NCBI GenBank assembly: GCA_046590195.1
Contig: JBKJTP010000284.1
Location: 1-18,085 of the forward strand
Length of the DNA stretch: 18,085 nucleotides
Origin: JBKJTP01 sp046590195
GTDB taxonomy: Bacteria > Bacteroidota > Ignavibacteria > Palsa-1295
Reading direction: 5' to 3'
The notes under the pieces were generated by a model that did no database searches, had not been told where the DNA came from, and saw only the letters and a list, made by a program, of their open reading frames with translations. Each line of letters starts with the position of its first letter. Positions within the stretch are counted from its first letter, which is position 1. Position numbers and translations under genes: made by a program. Below, piece by piece: positions 7,513 to 14,326 of this stretch.

Positions 7513-7603
7513 AATTCGTTAAGTTAGTTGGTATACCCCTAGGAAACTCAAGAATCGTACCTCAAGCAGCGATGAAACCCAATTAACGTCGCGAAGAGGA
7601 AAG

Positions 7604-7732
7604 ATGGCTGAGCAGTTGTACAATATACTAGCAATTGACAATTACCTGCACTTGATGAACATCGTATCAGAGATCGATCTGATCAATCCCAATCGCAGGT
7701 TCAAGATTGCATTACAAGATTGTATTAACTGA
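7604..7732 (+). CDS. Possible 42-residue small protein
   Basis: A purine-rich Shine-Dalgarno-like AGAGGAAAG lies immediately before ATG 7604. The frame runs 42 codons to TGA at 7730-7732, eight bases before the start of the EF-hand protein gene. The product (starting MAEQLYNILAIDNYLHLMN) is predicted helical, with no signal peptide. Position and ribosome site suggest a short leader cistron of the downstream gene. I recognise no homologue, and the Shine-Dalgarno spacing is short. Confidence 0.42.
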   Translation: MAEQLYNILAIDNYLHLMNIVSEIDLINPNRRFKIALQDCIN

Positions 7733-7740
7733 TTACGCCT

Positions 7741-8232
7741 ATGAGATCCGCTACCGTTTTACGCACATTCTTCGTCTCGCTGCTTGCCGTCGGCATTTCG
7801 TTCGGACAGGCATTCGCACAGGAGGCTCCGCGACGCACGACTTCTCCTTCGACAGGTACGAAGGATGGCAGCGCTCGCGTGCCCGGTCCAGGGATCCCAT
7901 TGCCGGTGCCTGACAAAGCACCCGCACCTACAACGCAACGCAATCCAGCACCGGTCTACCGTCCAGCACCACAACAGCAGGAGCAGACAACTGTCGATCG
8001 CAATTACGACACTAATCGCGATGGCGTGATCTCGAAGGCAGAGCGCAAGCGTATGAAGGAGATCCGTAAGGCTGACAAGAAGCGTGCAAAGGAGTTACGC
8101 AAGTCGCGCAAGGCTCAGTGGAAGGAAGACCACAAGCATGCACGCGCAGCACATGGGCTTGAAGAACGTCGCGATGCGGTCAAGAAACACAACGCCCACG
8201 ACCACGACCACGATGACAGAGATGATGATTAA
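7741..8232 (+). CDS. Exported single EF-hand, basic/His-Asp-rich protein
   Basis: A 163-residue product. It has a signal peptide (1-26, ending QAFA before QEAPRR), then a Pro/Thr/Gln-rich low-complexity linker (about 28-84). A canonical EF-hand loop follows at residues 90-101, DTNRDGVISKAE, with Asp/Asn/Asp at loop positions 1/3/5 and Glu at 12. Next is a highly basic helix rich in KK, KR and RK (about 102-148), and last a His/Asp-rich tail that could bind divalent metals. A lone EF-hand usually pairs by dimerising. The role may be periplasmic or surface calcium binding; none is proven. It ends in a very strong bidirectional terminator. Confidence 0.75.
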   Translation: MRSATVLRTFFVSLLAVGISFGQAFAQEAPRRTTSPSTGTKDGSARVPGPGIPLPVPDKAPAPTTQRNPAPVYRPAPQQQEQTTVDRNYDTNRDGVISKAERKRMKEIRKADKKRAKELRKSRKAQWKEDHKHARAAHGLEERRDAVKKHNAHDHDHDDRDDD

Positions 8233-8255
8233 TCTCTCAATGAGTCGGTACGCTC

Positions 8256-8293
8256 AAAACGAGAACAGCGCCAGATGGCGCTGTTCTCGTTTT
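8256..8293. terminator. Bidirectional terminator with 17-bp perfect stem
   Basis: AAAACGAGAACAGCGCC (8256-8272) pairs fully with GGCGCTGTTCTCGTTTT (8277-8293) across an AGAT loop. A-rich left and T-rich right arms give a U-tract in both directions, matching the convergent EF-hand and receiver genes. Confidence 0.93.
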
Positions 8294-8308
8294 AAAGATG
8301 TTCACTGA

Positions 8309-8713
8309 TCAAACATGAAGTGGTCCTCCCGATGCGATGGGGAGATCGTTCAACACTCGCTCGATCACTTCATGCAGATGCTTGAAGTTGAATGGTTTAG
8401 TGAGATGCTCAGAGAAGCCGGCTTCATGGCTCTTGAGTTTATCCTGATCAGTGCCATATCCACTAAGCGCGATCGCACGGATCGGACGATCGAGATTGAT
8501 ATCGGACAACAGCTGGTGGCCCGTGCCGTCAGGCAGTCCGATGTCGCTGATGAGCAGATCGAAAGTGCCGCTATTAAAAACCGCTTTTGCGTCCGAGACC
8601 GAGTTCGCGGTCTCTACCTCGTAGCCTCTCCGCTCGAGTAGAACGCGAACGGCATTGATCGTATCGATGTGATCGTCAACGAGAAGGATCCGCTTTTTAG
8701 CCAGTTCGCTCAT
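8309..8713 (-). CDS. Orphan CheY-like response regulator receiver
   Basis: A 134-residue stand-alone receiver domain. Key residues are Asp13-Asp14 (LLVDDH) for Mg binding, Asp57 (LISDIGLPDG) as phosphoacceptor, Ser84 (ALSGYG) at the Thr/Ser switch and Lys106 (LTKPF). No output domain follows, so it acts as a phospho-relay or protein-binding switch. The IGLPDGTG wording resembles receivers linked to hybrid histidine kinases. ATG 8713 (MSELAKKRIL) starts the fold correctly; the 40 extra upstream residues of the open frame are not receiver-like. No kinase lies nearby, so its partner is unknown. Confidence 0.88.
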   Translation of the reverse strand: MSELAKKRILLVDDHIDTINAVRVLLERRGYEVETANSVSDAKAVFNSGTFDLLISDIGLPDGTGHQLLSDINLDRPIRAIALSGYGTDQDKLKSHEAGFSEHLTKPFNFKHLHEVIERVLNDLPIASGGPLHV

Positions 8714-8731
8714 GATGTACAGATTATTGTG

Positions 8732-8764
8732 CAAAATACGACATCTGCAGGATGAGTGCGCAAA
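8732..8764 (-). promoter_or_regulatory. Candidate -33/-7 promoter of the receiver gene
   Basis: On the minus strand TTTG (8764-8761) is followed after 22 bases by TATTTTG (8738-8732), 18 bases before the receiver ATG. This resembles the Bacteroidota TTTG / TAnnTTTG pair with one base missing in the -7 box. Confidence 0.35.
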
Positions 8765-8855
8765 TCTCCTTTGTATCGGGTGAAGTGTTGCACGTGGAAA
8801 GAAAATCAATTCGGGGCACGAGTATTGAGTCATTGCTTGTAAATGAACAACACTT

Positions 8856-9233
8856 ATGGAAAATCAAAAACCGAAACGCGACGACCGAGAGGACGAGTAT
8901 AACGAGTCACGATTGTTCGTGCAACGAGGCATTAATGAACATGGCATCGAAACCCCTACCGAGGATGGCTCAGAGGATGTACCTGAGAATCTCTCCGAGA
9001 TCTCAAGCATCGGGCGCGAGCAGCCGGGAAACAAGCACGATCCGGAGAGCGAGATCGCGGACAAGAGCCCGCTCTATGGACAGGGCTTCGGCATAGGGCA
9101 GCACGGCGATCTGGCAGCACAGCATAAATCGCAAACAGGCGGTGAGCCAAGCAACGGACAGGAGCCGATCCGTAAGGAGGGTCCTACGAGTGTTGCAGGC
9201 CAAGGCCCTACCCGCGAAGCGCGACCATCCTGA
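8856..9233 (+). CDS. Hydrophilic, probably disordered protein
   Basis: A 125-residue product almost without hydrophobic residues, rich in Glu, Asp, Gly, Gln, Ser and Pro (MENQKPKRDDREDEY at the start, GPTREARPS at the end). It has no signal peptide, membrane helix or recognised domain. Composition resembles stress-associated disordered proteins, but that is only an analogy. Convergent with the YidB-family gene; a terminator follows its stop by 19 bp, supporting it as a real transcription unit. No Shine-Dalgarno precedes ATG 8856. Confidence 0.6.
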   Translation: MENQKPKRDDREDEYNESRLFVQRGINEHGIETPTEDGSEDVPENLSEISSIGREQPGNKHDPESEIADKSPLYGQGFGIGQHGDLAAQHKSQTGGEPSNGQEPIRKEGPTSVAGQGPTREARPS

Positions 9234-9252
9234 CAATAGAACCTAAAAAGTA

Positions 9253-9283
9253 AAAGGCAGCCATTGGCTGCCTTTGTTGCTTT
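9253..9283. terminator. Terminator between convergent genes
   Basis: AAAGGCAGCC (9253-9262) pairs perfectly with GGCTGCCTTT (9266-9275) across an ATT loop, followed by a T-rich GTTGCTTTC. Suited to both the hydrophilic protein (+) and the YidB-family gene (-). Confidence 0.88.
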
Positions 9284-9298
9284 CACACGCTCGTCGCA

Positions 9299-9820
9299 CT
9301 AGAAGCGGTGTGATAGCTTGCCGATAGCGTCGGATACAATGTCTTGCTGCGGCATGACGCCAGTCGGCGTGACCTTATCGACGAGTTGCGGTATGACCTC
9401 AGCTAGGCCTTGCGCGGCCTGCGTTTGATCGATGCCAGCTTGTTGCGCGATCTCTTTCACCGTATCAGCGCCTAAAGCCTGCTCGACTTGCGCGGGAGAA
9501 ACTGTCTCGTTGGGTCGGGTACTCACCCAGCTGGCAAGCTGATTTTGCATGCCGTTGTTATTGAACTTGTTCAGCAATCCATCGAGTCCTCCGAACTTGC
9601 CGCTGGCCAACATACCCAGCAGTACCTTCAGGATCTGCCCTTTACCTCCACGGCCGAATAAGGCTCCGCCGATATCACCAAGCCCGCCTAGGCCACCAAA
9701 GCCTTCACTCGAACCAGGGTTGTTCGACGATGTCGGATTATTGCCTGTATGGCTGTTGTCTGCTTTGTTATTCACCGCGAGTGAAGTCACCCCATTCAAT
9801 ATCTGATCGAGTAATCCCAT
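9299..9820 (-). CDS. YidB-family (DUF937) protein
   Basis: A 173-residue protein starting MGLLDQILNGV. A Gly/Asn/Ser-rich linker (about 20-65) with GGLGGLGDIGG repeats follows, then the conserved C-terminal block: SWVSTRPNETVSPAQVEQALG, TVKEIAQQAGID and AEVIPQLVDKVTPTG. These match the YidB/DUF937 family, whose function is unsettled. No signal peptide. ATG 9820 gives the standard family start. A one-off -7-like element (TACATTTC on the minus strand, 9832-9825) lies four bases before it. Divergent from the HAD phosphatase. Confidence 0.82.
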   Translation of the reverse strand: MGLLDQILNGVTSLAVNNKADNSHTGNNPTSSNNPGSSEGFGGLGGLGDIGGALFGRGGKGQILKVLLGMLASGKFGGLDGLLNKFNNNGMQNQLASWVSTRPNETVSPAQVEQALGADTVKEIAQQAGIDQTQAAQGLAEVIPQLVDKVTPTGVMPQQDIVSDAIGKLSHRF

Positions 9821-9894
9821 ATTAGAAATGTATTAAGATGACTTGACTGAAGCAATTGATGTTCCAAGAGAACAACCGAGGCATGAGTATTGAA

Positions 9895-9900
9895 TGGAGG
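9895..9900 (+). promoter_or_regulatory. Shine-Dalgarno (TGGAGG) that sets the HAD start
   Basis: TGGAGG ends six bases before ATG 9907. It is a strong ribosome site in a region where several genes have none, and it selects 9907 over three in-frame upstream candidates (TTG 9856, ATG 9859, ATG 9883). Confidence 0.7.
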
Positions 9901-9906
9901 TTCTCC

Positions 9907-10593
9907 ATGATCAAAACAGTCATCTTCGACCTTGACGGAACACTAGTCGATTCCGTAGACGCGCATGCACTCGCATGGCAGGAGTCTTTCAAATACTTCG
10001 GTAAAGATCTGCCATTTGAGGACGTCCGCGCGCAGATCGGCAAAGGCGGCGATCAATTGTTGCCAGTCTTCTTTAGCAAGCTTGAACTTGAGGCGTTCGG
10101 CGAGGAGCTTTCGGATTACCGCAAGCAGCATTTCAGACACAACTACCTCCCGAATCTGAAGCCATTCCCGATGGTGCGCGAGCTCTTCGAGCGTGTGCGA
10201 ATTGATGGCAAGCAGATCATCATCGCATCGTCGTCTAACGCCGACGATCTTAAAGCGATGAAGCATATTGCGGGTATTGAAGACCACGTTGAGGAGACCA
10301 TCAGCGCCGATGATGCTGATGCGTCAAAGCCAGAACCAGATATCTTTCTCGCAGCAATTGAGAAAGCTGCTACTCAGGAGAAGAGCGAGATCATAACGGT
10401 CGGCGACTCCCCGTACGATGCGATTGCAGCCAAGGGCGCAGGCATCCCGATCATCGGTGTGCTATCAGGCGGCTTCCTCGAGATCGATCTACGAGCAAAC
10501 GGATGCATCGCGATCTATCGCGATCCGGCCGACCTGCTCGAAAGATACTCCGCATCTTTGATCGCAACGGGCGAGGCCGTTGTGGCGAATTGA
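9907..10593 (+). CDS. HAD-family phosphatase (subfamily IA, cap C1)
   Basis: A 228-residue cytoplasmic phosphohydrolase. Motif I is FDLDGTLVDS with nucleophile Asp8 and acid/base Asp10. Motif II Ser is in IIIASSSN (Ser108), motif III Lys is in SKPEPD (Lys141) and motif IV is GDSPYDA (Asp167, Asp171). The helical cap lies between residues about 16 and 85. It is related to phosphoglycolate phosphatase and beta-phosphoglucomutase. The Asp-x-Asp pair and KPEPD fit the phosphatase/mutase class, but substrate is not readable. Expected family length. The start is set by the Shine-Dalgarno before 9907. A 53-bp gap with a hairpin leads to a small membrane protein on the same strand. Confidence 0.88.
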   Translation: MIKTVIFDLDGTLVDSVDAHALAWQESFKYFGKDLPFEDVRAQIGKGGDQLLPVFFSKLELEAFGEELSDYRKQHFRHNYLPNLKPFPMVRELFERVRIDGKQIIIASSSNADDLKAMKHIAGIEDHVEETISADDADASKPEPDIFLAAIEKAATQEKSEIITVGDSPYDAIAAKGAGIPIIGVLSGGFLEIDLRANGCIAIYRDPADLLERYSASLIATGEAVVAN

Positions 10594-10618
10594 GCAGTGG
10601 TAACTTTCTCGAAGCTCA

Positions 10619-10639
10619 TGCGTTAGGTCCTATAACGCA
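10619..10639 (+). repeat. Hairpin directly upstream of the 66-residue membrane protein
   Basis: TGCGTTA (10619-10625) and TAACGCA (10633-10639) form 7-bp arms around a 7-base loop, ending seven bases before ATG 10647. It has no T-tract; it could influence ribosome access or stabilise a processed mRNA. Confidence 0.35.
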
Positions 10640-10646
10640 AGAAGTT

Positions 10647-10847
10647 ATGATGAACGAGATCACCCCCACTCCAAAGTCGACCGGTTCCGTTTTCGCAACG
10701 ATCATCGCGATCATCCTCGCGCTTTTTATCATCGGCATCGTGCTGAAGCTGATCGGCTGGGCGATCTCCGTGACGATCCCGATACTCATCGTCGTGGCCT
10801 TGATCCTTGTGATCGTGCGGCTATACCAGGGAAAGAAGATACTTTAA
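10647..10847 (+). CDS. Small membrane protein, 66 residues
   Basis: Starts MMNEITPTPKSTGS, a polar N-terminus, then two hydrophobic stretches (VFATIIAIILALFIIGIVLK and AISVTIPILIVVALILVIV), ending with the basic RLYQGKKIL. This looks like one helical hairpin. The adjacent ATGs 10647/10650 are the sensible start, since the longer frame upstream overlaps the HAD gene. No family is recognised with certainty. The basic tail recalls the lmo0937-type protein at 16029, but similarity is only general. A strong terminator follows 15 bp after the stop. Confidence 0.66.
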   Translation: MMNEITPTPKSTGSVFATIIAIILALFIIGIVLKLIGWAISVTIPILIVVALILVIVRLYQGKKIL

Positions 10848-10862
10848 TCAGAGATCGTATAA

Positions 10863-10913
10863 ACGCGAAAGGGGTCGATGATCACCAATGGTGCGTCTCG
10901 ACCCCTTTCGCGT
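10863..10913. terminator. Bidirectional terminator, 16-bp perfect stem
   Basis: ACGCGAAAGGGGTCGA (10863-10878) pairs fully with TCGACCCCTTTCGCGT (10898-10913). The loop contains an inner CACC/GGTG stem. It lies between the convergent small membrane protein and the peptidase gene. There is no long T-run, so termination efficiency is inferred. Confidence 0.8.
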
Positions 10914-10968
10914 ACTATGCTATGTCTCTTGATCACTGACTGCTTTCAAAGTCAAACTCTCTGCCCGG

Positions 10969-11787
10969 TTACCCGACTACGATGTGCACACAGTATGGCT
11001 CGAGAACGATGCCACGGATCTTGACATCAATTTGTCGTGCTTCCTTCGATGCTGCATAGCGGGTCAGCATCTGGTGAAGGTCCTTGAGGTTTGGCGAGAT
11101 CAGATCGATCGCGTTGCCCTTCAAGTGTGCCGAGCTCTTCTTGACCACTCGGCCATTCTCTACGATGTCGGCTGGTGGATTGATCGGTACACGCTTCGCG
11201 GCCAACCATCTCCATGCCTTAACCCATACATTCGAGTCTTTCAAGGTTGCACTGAAGATACCGGCGTGAAGCTTTTCGCCACCCTTCTCTTCAACACGCT
11301 GCTTGATGAGCGCAAGCTGGCTCTGACCCGAACGAACACCGCTTGTGACGATCGCATAGCGATTGTTCTTTGCCATGAACTTGGCAATGTTGTCCATCAA
11401 CTTTGCCATGTCGCCGGTCAGACGAACCTCTGGGCGCTTCGACACACCAACCGGTGCGGCTGGAAGGTGACTTGCTGCGGTCAGCTGCAGACCGTCATTA
11501 TTCATGATCGGTACTTCGAACGACTGTGCAGTTGGAGCCTCAGTGCCGTGGTCATGACTCTCGTGGTCTCCTGCGGTTGCGATCACCGGTGCAGCAATTT
11601 CCATCTGCGTGGTCGCATCAGCATGAGCCGACTTTGTCTTACCCGAAACGAGTGCAATAACTACGATCATCAGTGCTACGAAGATCGTAACGAATCCTGC
11701 GAGGACCTGATGTTTCTTCTTGAACCTGACGAACGGCTGCTGAACAGTCTCGTCTAAAACTTGTGTGATCTTTTCGGTTACCTGCAT
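10969..11787 (-). CDS. Membrane-anchored M15-type peptidase (D-Ala-D-Ala carboxypeptidase-like)
   Basis: A 272-residue protein. There is a short cytoplasmic N-terminus with a basic cluster (KKK), a transmembrane helix at about 27-48, a low-complexity linker with a His/Asp/Glu stretch (74-82), and a C-terminal domain from about residue 120. That domain carries M15 marks: TSGVRS (148-153, the SGYRS position), the zinc motif S-x-H-x-x-G-x-A-x-D as SAHLKGNAID (His221, Asp228), and EPYCVHI (Glu263, His268). The M15 family (VanY, VanX, L-Ala-D-Glu peptidases) cleaves peptidoglycan peptides. The fold and zinc ligands are present, so activity is plausible; linkage specificity is unknown. Divergent from the DCC gene across a palindrome. 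Confidence 0.72.
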   Translation of the reverse strand: MQVTEKITQVLDETVQQPFVRFKKKHQVLAGFVTIFVALMIVVIALVSGKTKSAHADATTQMEIAAPVIATAGDHESHDHGTEAPTAQSFEVPIMNNDGLQLTAASHLPAAPVGVSKRPEVRLTGDMAKLMDNIAKFMAKNNRYAIVTSGVRSGQSQLALIKQRVEEKGGEKLHAGIFSATLKDSNVWVKAWRWLAAKRVPINPPADIVENGRVVKKSSAHLKGNAIDLISPNLKDLHQMLTRYAASKEARQIDVKIRGIVLEPYCVHIVVG

Positions 11788-11873
11788 CCAGATATGTTTA
11801 AGTGAAATAGCATGATCCTGACGGGTAGTATAACGAAGTAAAGGGTTAGGTATTCGTTAGTATTAGGTCATTG

Positions 11874-11887
11874 AAAACGTACGTTTT
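11874..11887. promoter_or_regulatory. Perfect 14-bp palindrome AAAACGTACGTTTT
   Basis: This spacerless self-complementary site lies in the 244-bp divergent region between the M15 peptidase start (11787) and the DCC gene start (12032). It fits a homodimeric DNA-binding protein site better than a hairpin. The rest of this gap is AT-rich with no clear gene; a poor -7-like TTTATTTG lies at about 11906-11913. Confidence 0.4.
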
Positions 11888-12031
11888 AAGGCTGATACGG
11901 GGCATTTATTTGCTCATCCACAATGTGTTTCTGTTCATCAAAACCTTACCCTGAATTCTTCTGTGAATATAGCCAGGTTGGCAGTTTTCCGCAGGGTACC
12001 TTATTGATATCTTTATTGTTTTTGCATAGGT

Positions 12032-12505
12032 ATGGTAAGTACGATCACAGAGAACACTGTTGCTAACTCGAATCCCGTAACGCAGACGAAGACTTCAGAG
12101 CTTGTCCTGCTGTTCGATGGGCTCTGCGGATTATGCGACAGATCGGTGCAGCACATCCTCAAGTACGACAAGAAGGCAACGATGATGTTCGCCCCGCTCC
12201 AAAGCGACTTCGCAAGAGCGGTGCTTGATCGCCATCCCGAGTTCAAGTCGATCGACTCCATGCTCGTTGTTGAGCGACACGAGGATGTGGAAACTGTCTA
12301 TGCTCGCTCGGCGGCGGCCCTCAGGATATCCACCTACCTCGGAGGATTTCATGCTTTGGCTCTTGTCTTTCGCGTCGTCCCACCCCCGATACGCGATGTA
12401 CTCTATAATCTCGTGGCAAAAAGCAGGTATCGCCTTTTTGGTAAAAAGGAGAGTTGCCCTATCCCAACGAAAGAGCAACGGGCAAGGTATATAGCGATGC
12501 CCTAA
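12032..12505 (+). CDS. DCC-family thiol-disulfide oxidoreductase-like protein (DUF393)
   Basis: A 157-residue protein with a polar N-terminus and then LVLLFDGLCGLCDRSVQ. The D-G-x-C-x-x-C motif (Asp29, Cys32, Cys35) names the DCC family. These are thioredoxin-fold-like redox proteins of unproven partner. The C-terminal basic helix (SRYRLFGKKES) and a Cys in ESCPIPT are also seen in family members. No signal peptide. No Shine-Dalgarno precedes ATG 12032. The GT-C gene follows on the same strand, but with its own promoter element. Confidence 0.85.
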   Translation: MVSTITENTVANSNPVTQTKTSELVLLFDGLCGLCDRSVQHILKYDKKATMMFAPLQSDFARAVLDRHPEFKSIDSMLVVERHEDVETVYARSAAALRISTYLGGFHALALVFRVVPPPIRDVLYNLVAKSRYRLFGKKESCPIPTKEQRARYIAMP

Positions 12506-12526
12506 GCGTTGGGCGATCTCGTAGGC

Positions 12527-12534
12527 TATATTTG
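12527..12534 (+). promoter_or_regulatory. Bacteroidota-type -7 element (TATATTTG)
   Basis: An exact TAnnTTTG match 19 bp before the TTG start at 12554; TTG(G) at 12509-12512 is a loose -33 candidate. It predicts a leader of only about 13 bases. Confidence 0.55.
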
Positions 12535-12553
12535 TATGTATTGTCCGTAACAT

Positions 12554-14236
12554 TTGCTCTCTCGACGCTCCCCTACACACTGGCTTGCGATCATCCTTGT
12601 CATCACTGCGCTGCAGTGGTGCGGCAGCGTATACATTGGACTCGCGACCGATGACTATCACTACCTCCAACATTTAGCACCACTCGATGGGCTGAGCGAT
12701 ATCCCCGAGGCATTCGCAAAGTCAGATGCAAATCCTCAGTATTGGCGACCGGTCTCGAACGCCACGCTCAGCGCGGACTTCCTCCTCTATGGCTTCAAAG
12801 GTGGTGGCTATCACATTACCAATCTGTTGCTGCATCTGATAGCGACTGCCTTAGTCTTCGTGACTTGCCGTAGACTGTTCTCGTTCGAGCTAGGAGCAGC
12901 TTCATTAGCATCTCTCCTTTTTGGCTTATGTGCCGGACACGATTCGAACCTGCTATGGATCGCTGCACGTGGAGATATTCTCGCGACGATCTTCTCGCTC
13001 ACTACGCTGCTTCTGCTCGACTCAAAGCGCCTCCCGTTTCAGGCGTTGTCGCTTATCTTCTACTTCATGGCGCTTTGCTCAAAAGAGCTATCGATGATGG
13101 TGATCCCTGTTGCAGCAGTCTGTATTCTGCTTAAAGGCGACGAAGCTCGCTCTGCGAAGTGGAAGCAGGCAGCCACAGTGATGCTCGCACTCGGAATGAT
13201 GGCCGTTGTCTACTTTGTACTTCGCAGCCAGTTCACTGTACCTGCGACCGAAGCCCAACCAATGCTCGGCGAAGGCATGGGATCACCATTGACAGCCTTC
13301 AAGAACATGATCTATGGTGCTGCCTATGTTCTTGTACCCCTTGATCTCTCCACTGCCAGCACCATCCTCACGCGATACAAGACAGAAGCATTGATCCTGG
13401 CAGTGATCGTCTTCGGATCGATCGCTCTGCTGGCCAAGCGATCACTAGTGTCCTTCAGTTATCGCGATCTTATTCTACCTGCAGTGCTTGCTCTATTCTT
13501 CGCCGTAACTGTTGCTCAATCTTTCGAGCGATGGAGACTGTACGCACCCTCGGTAGGGCTGTTCGCGATCATTGCGCTGATCAGTGTTGCTATCTGGAGG
13601 CAGGGCACTCGGATCACACGGGGACTGCTGGGGCTCCTGTTTGTTTGCTTCATCAGCTTCCACATCTACCGAGCAGCAAAAGAGAAGCAGAGTTGGCGCC
13701 TTGCATCTGAATTACTTCAGGATGTCAAGAGCGATTACAAGCACCTGATCGCCGAAAACCCAGACGCCCCATTTTTCCTCATTACACAGCCTTCGAAGAT
13801 CGGTGGCGGCTCCGTGATGAAGGTATCGAATTCAAGGCTGGTGTTGCAAGCAAAGGCTGAAGTGCTTCAGCCAGCGAAGATCAGGTACGCCGACGCTAGC
13901 GGACTCACGGTTGATCACAAGTATGGGCTGCTGGTGCTTGCGCTTGATCCCGATGAGGGCTTCTCGCCTATTATCGTCACGAGACAGGGTGCCAATGAGT
14001 ATCGAGTTACAGTACAAACAAACAGCTCAACTCGTCTCCAGCCTGAGTTGATCGTTGCAGGGTCGACAGCGAGGGAAAGAGCGCTAGCTGCTGGAGACAC
14101 GCTTAGCACTCCTGGTGGAACAGTGATCATCCATGCAGCGGACAGAAATTACGCGACAGATGTAACGCTGATCACTGAGCCGATGGATCACATCCCTGTC
14201 TACTTCAATGGAAGTGCGATCGTGGATCTCCCATAG
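12554..14236 (+). CDS. GT-C membrane glycosyltransferase-like protein (TMTC/PMT-related)
   Basis: A 560-residue polytopic protein. A first helix (about 10-30) is followed by the acidic pair Asp33-Asp34 in ATDDYHYLQH, then QYWRPVSN (WRP, 64-66), HITNLLLH (His87, Asn90, His94) and WIAARGDI (Trp135, Arg139, Asp141). This order of WRP/H-N-H/W-x-x-R-x-D marks the O-mannosyltransferase-like proteins that include eukaryotic TMTC and many bacterial homologues. About nine further hydrophobic segments run to about residue 375; then a soluble C-terminal domain (390-560) rich in beta-strand pattern replaces the usual TPR repeats. TTG 12554 is the only possible start because a stop codon sits at 12548-12550. 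The donor is probably polyprenyl-phosphate sugar. Acceptor unknown. Confidence 0.72.
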   Translation: MLSRRSPTHWLAIILVITALQWCGSVYIGLATDDYHYLQHLAPLDGLSDIPEAFAKSDANPQYWRPVSNATLSADFLLYGFKGGGYHITNLLLHLIATALVFVTCRRLFSFELGAASLASLLFGLCAGHDSNLLWIAARGDILATIFSLTTLLLLDSKRLPFQALSLIFYFMALCSKELSMMVIPVAAVCILLKGDEARSAKWKQAATVMLALGMMAVVYFVLRSQFTVPATEAQPMLGEGMGSPLTAFKNMIYGAAYVLVPLDLSTASTILTRYKTEALILAVIVFGSIALLAKRSLVSFSYRDLILPAVLALFFAVTVAQSFERWRLYAPSVGLFAIIALISVAIWRQGTRITRGLLGLLFVCFISFHIYRAAKEKQSWRLASELLQDVKSDYKHLIAENPDAPFFLITQPSKIGGGSVMKVSNSRLVLQAKAEVLQPAKIRYADASGLTVDHKYGLLVLALDPDEGFSPIIVTRQGANEYRVTVQTNSSTRLQPELIVAGSTARERALAAGDTLSTPGGTVIIHAADRNYATDVTLITEPMDHIPVYFNGSAIVDLP

Positions 14237-14248
14237 GCGTTTCGCCTA
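14234..14248 (+). other. Short hairpin overlapping the stop codon
   Basis: TAGGCG (14234-14239, beginning with the TAG stop) pairs with CGCCTA (14243-14248) across TTT. The stem is only 6 bp, with no T-run after it; a weak terminator or 3'-end stabiliser. Confidence 0.35.
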
Positions 14249-14281
14249 ATTCGTGCGCAAGCAAGTAACGGGATCACATCG

Positions 14282-14289
14282 TATGTTTG
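14282..14289 (+). promoter_or_regulatory. Bacteroidota-type -7 element (TATGTTTG)
   Basis: An exact TAnnTTTG match, 37 bp upstream of the ATG at 14327 of the T9SS cargo. No TTTG -33 box is evident. Confidence 0.5.
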
Positions 14290-14326
14290 CAACGGTGTTT
14301 TGTCTCGGAATTTCACGATCACGCCG

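Noticed and set aside
7253..7522. Plus-strand open frame opposite the 58-residue small protein
   Set aside because: Its start overlaps the end of the 45-codon ORF and the LOG terminator, and the product is Met/Arg/Ser-rich; the minus strand encodes a signal sequence and membrane helix.
8714..8833. 40-residue N-terminal extension of the receiver protein
   Set aside because: Receiver folds start with the RILLVDD strand; the extension is Cys/Arg/Phe-rich, starts before the candidate promoter and has no role seen.
10984..11757. Long plus-strand open frame of 257 codons
   Set aside because: It lies wholly opposite the M15 peptidase gene, is Cys/His/Arg-rich without recognisable domains, and the other strand carries clear catalytic motifs.
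12131..12673. Minus-strand open frame of 180 codons
   Set aside because: It is antisense to the DCC gene and the start of the GT-C gene, both of which have clear motifs.
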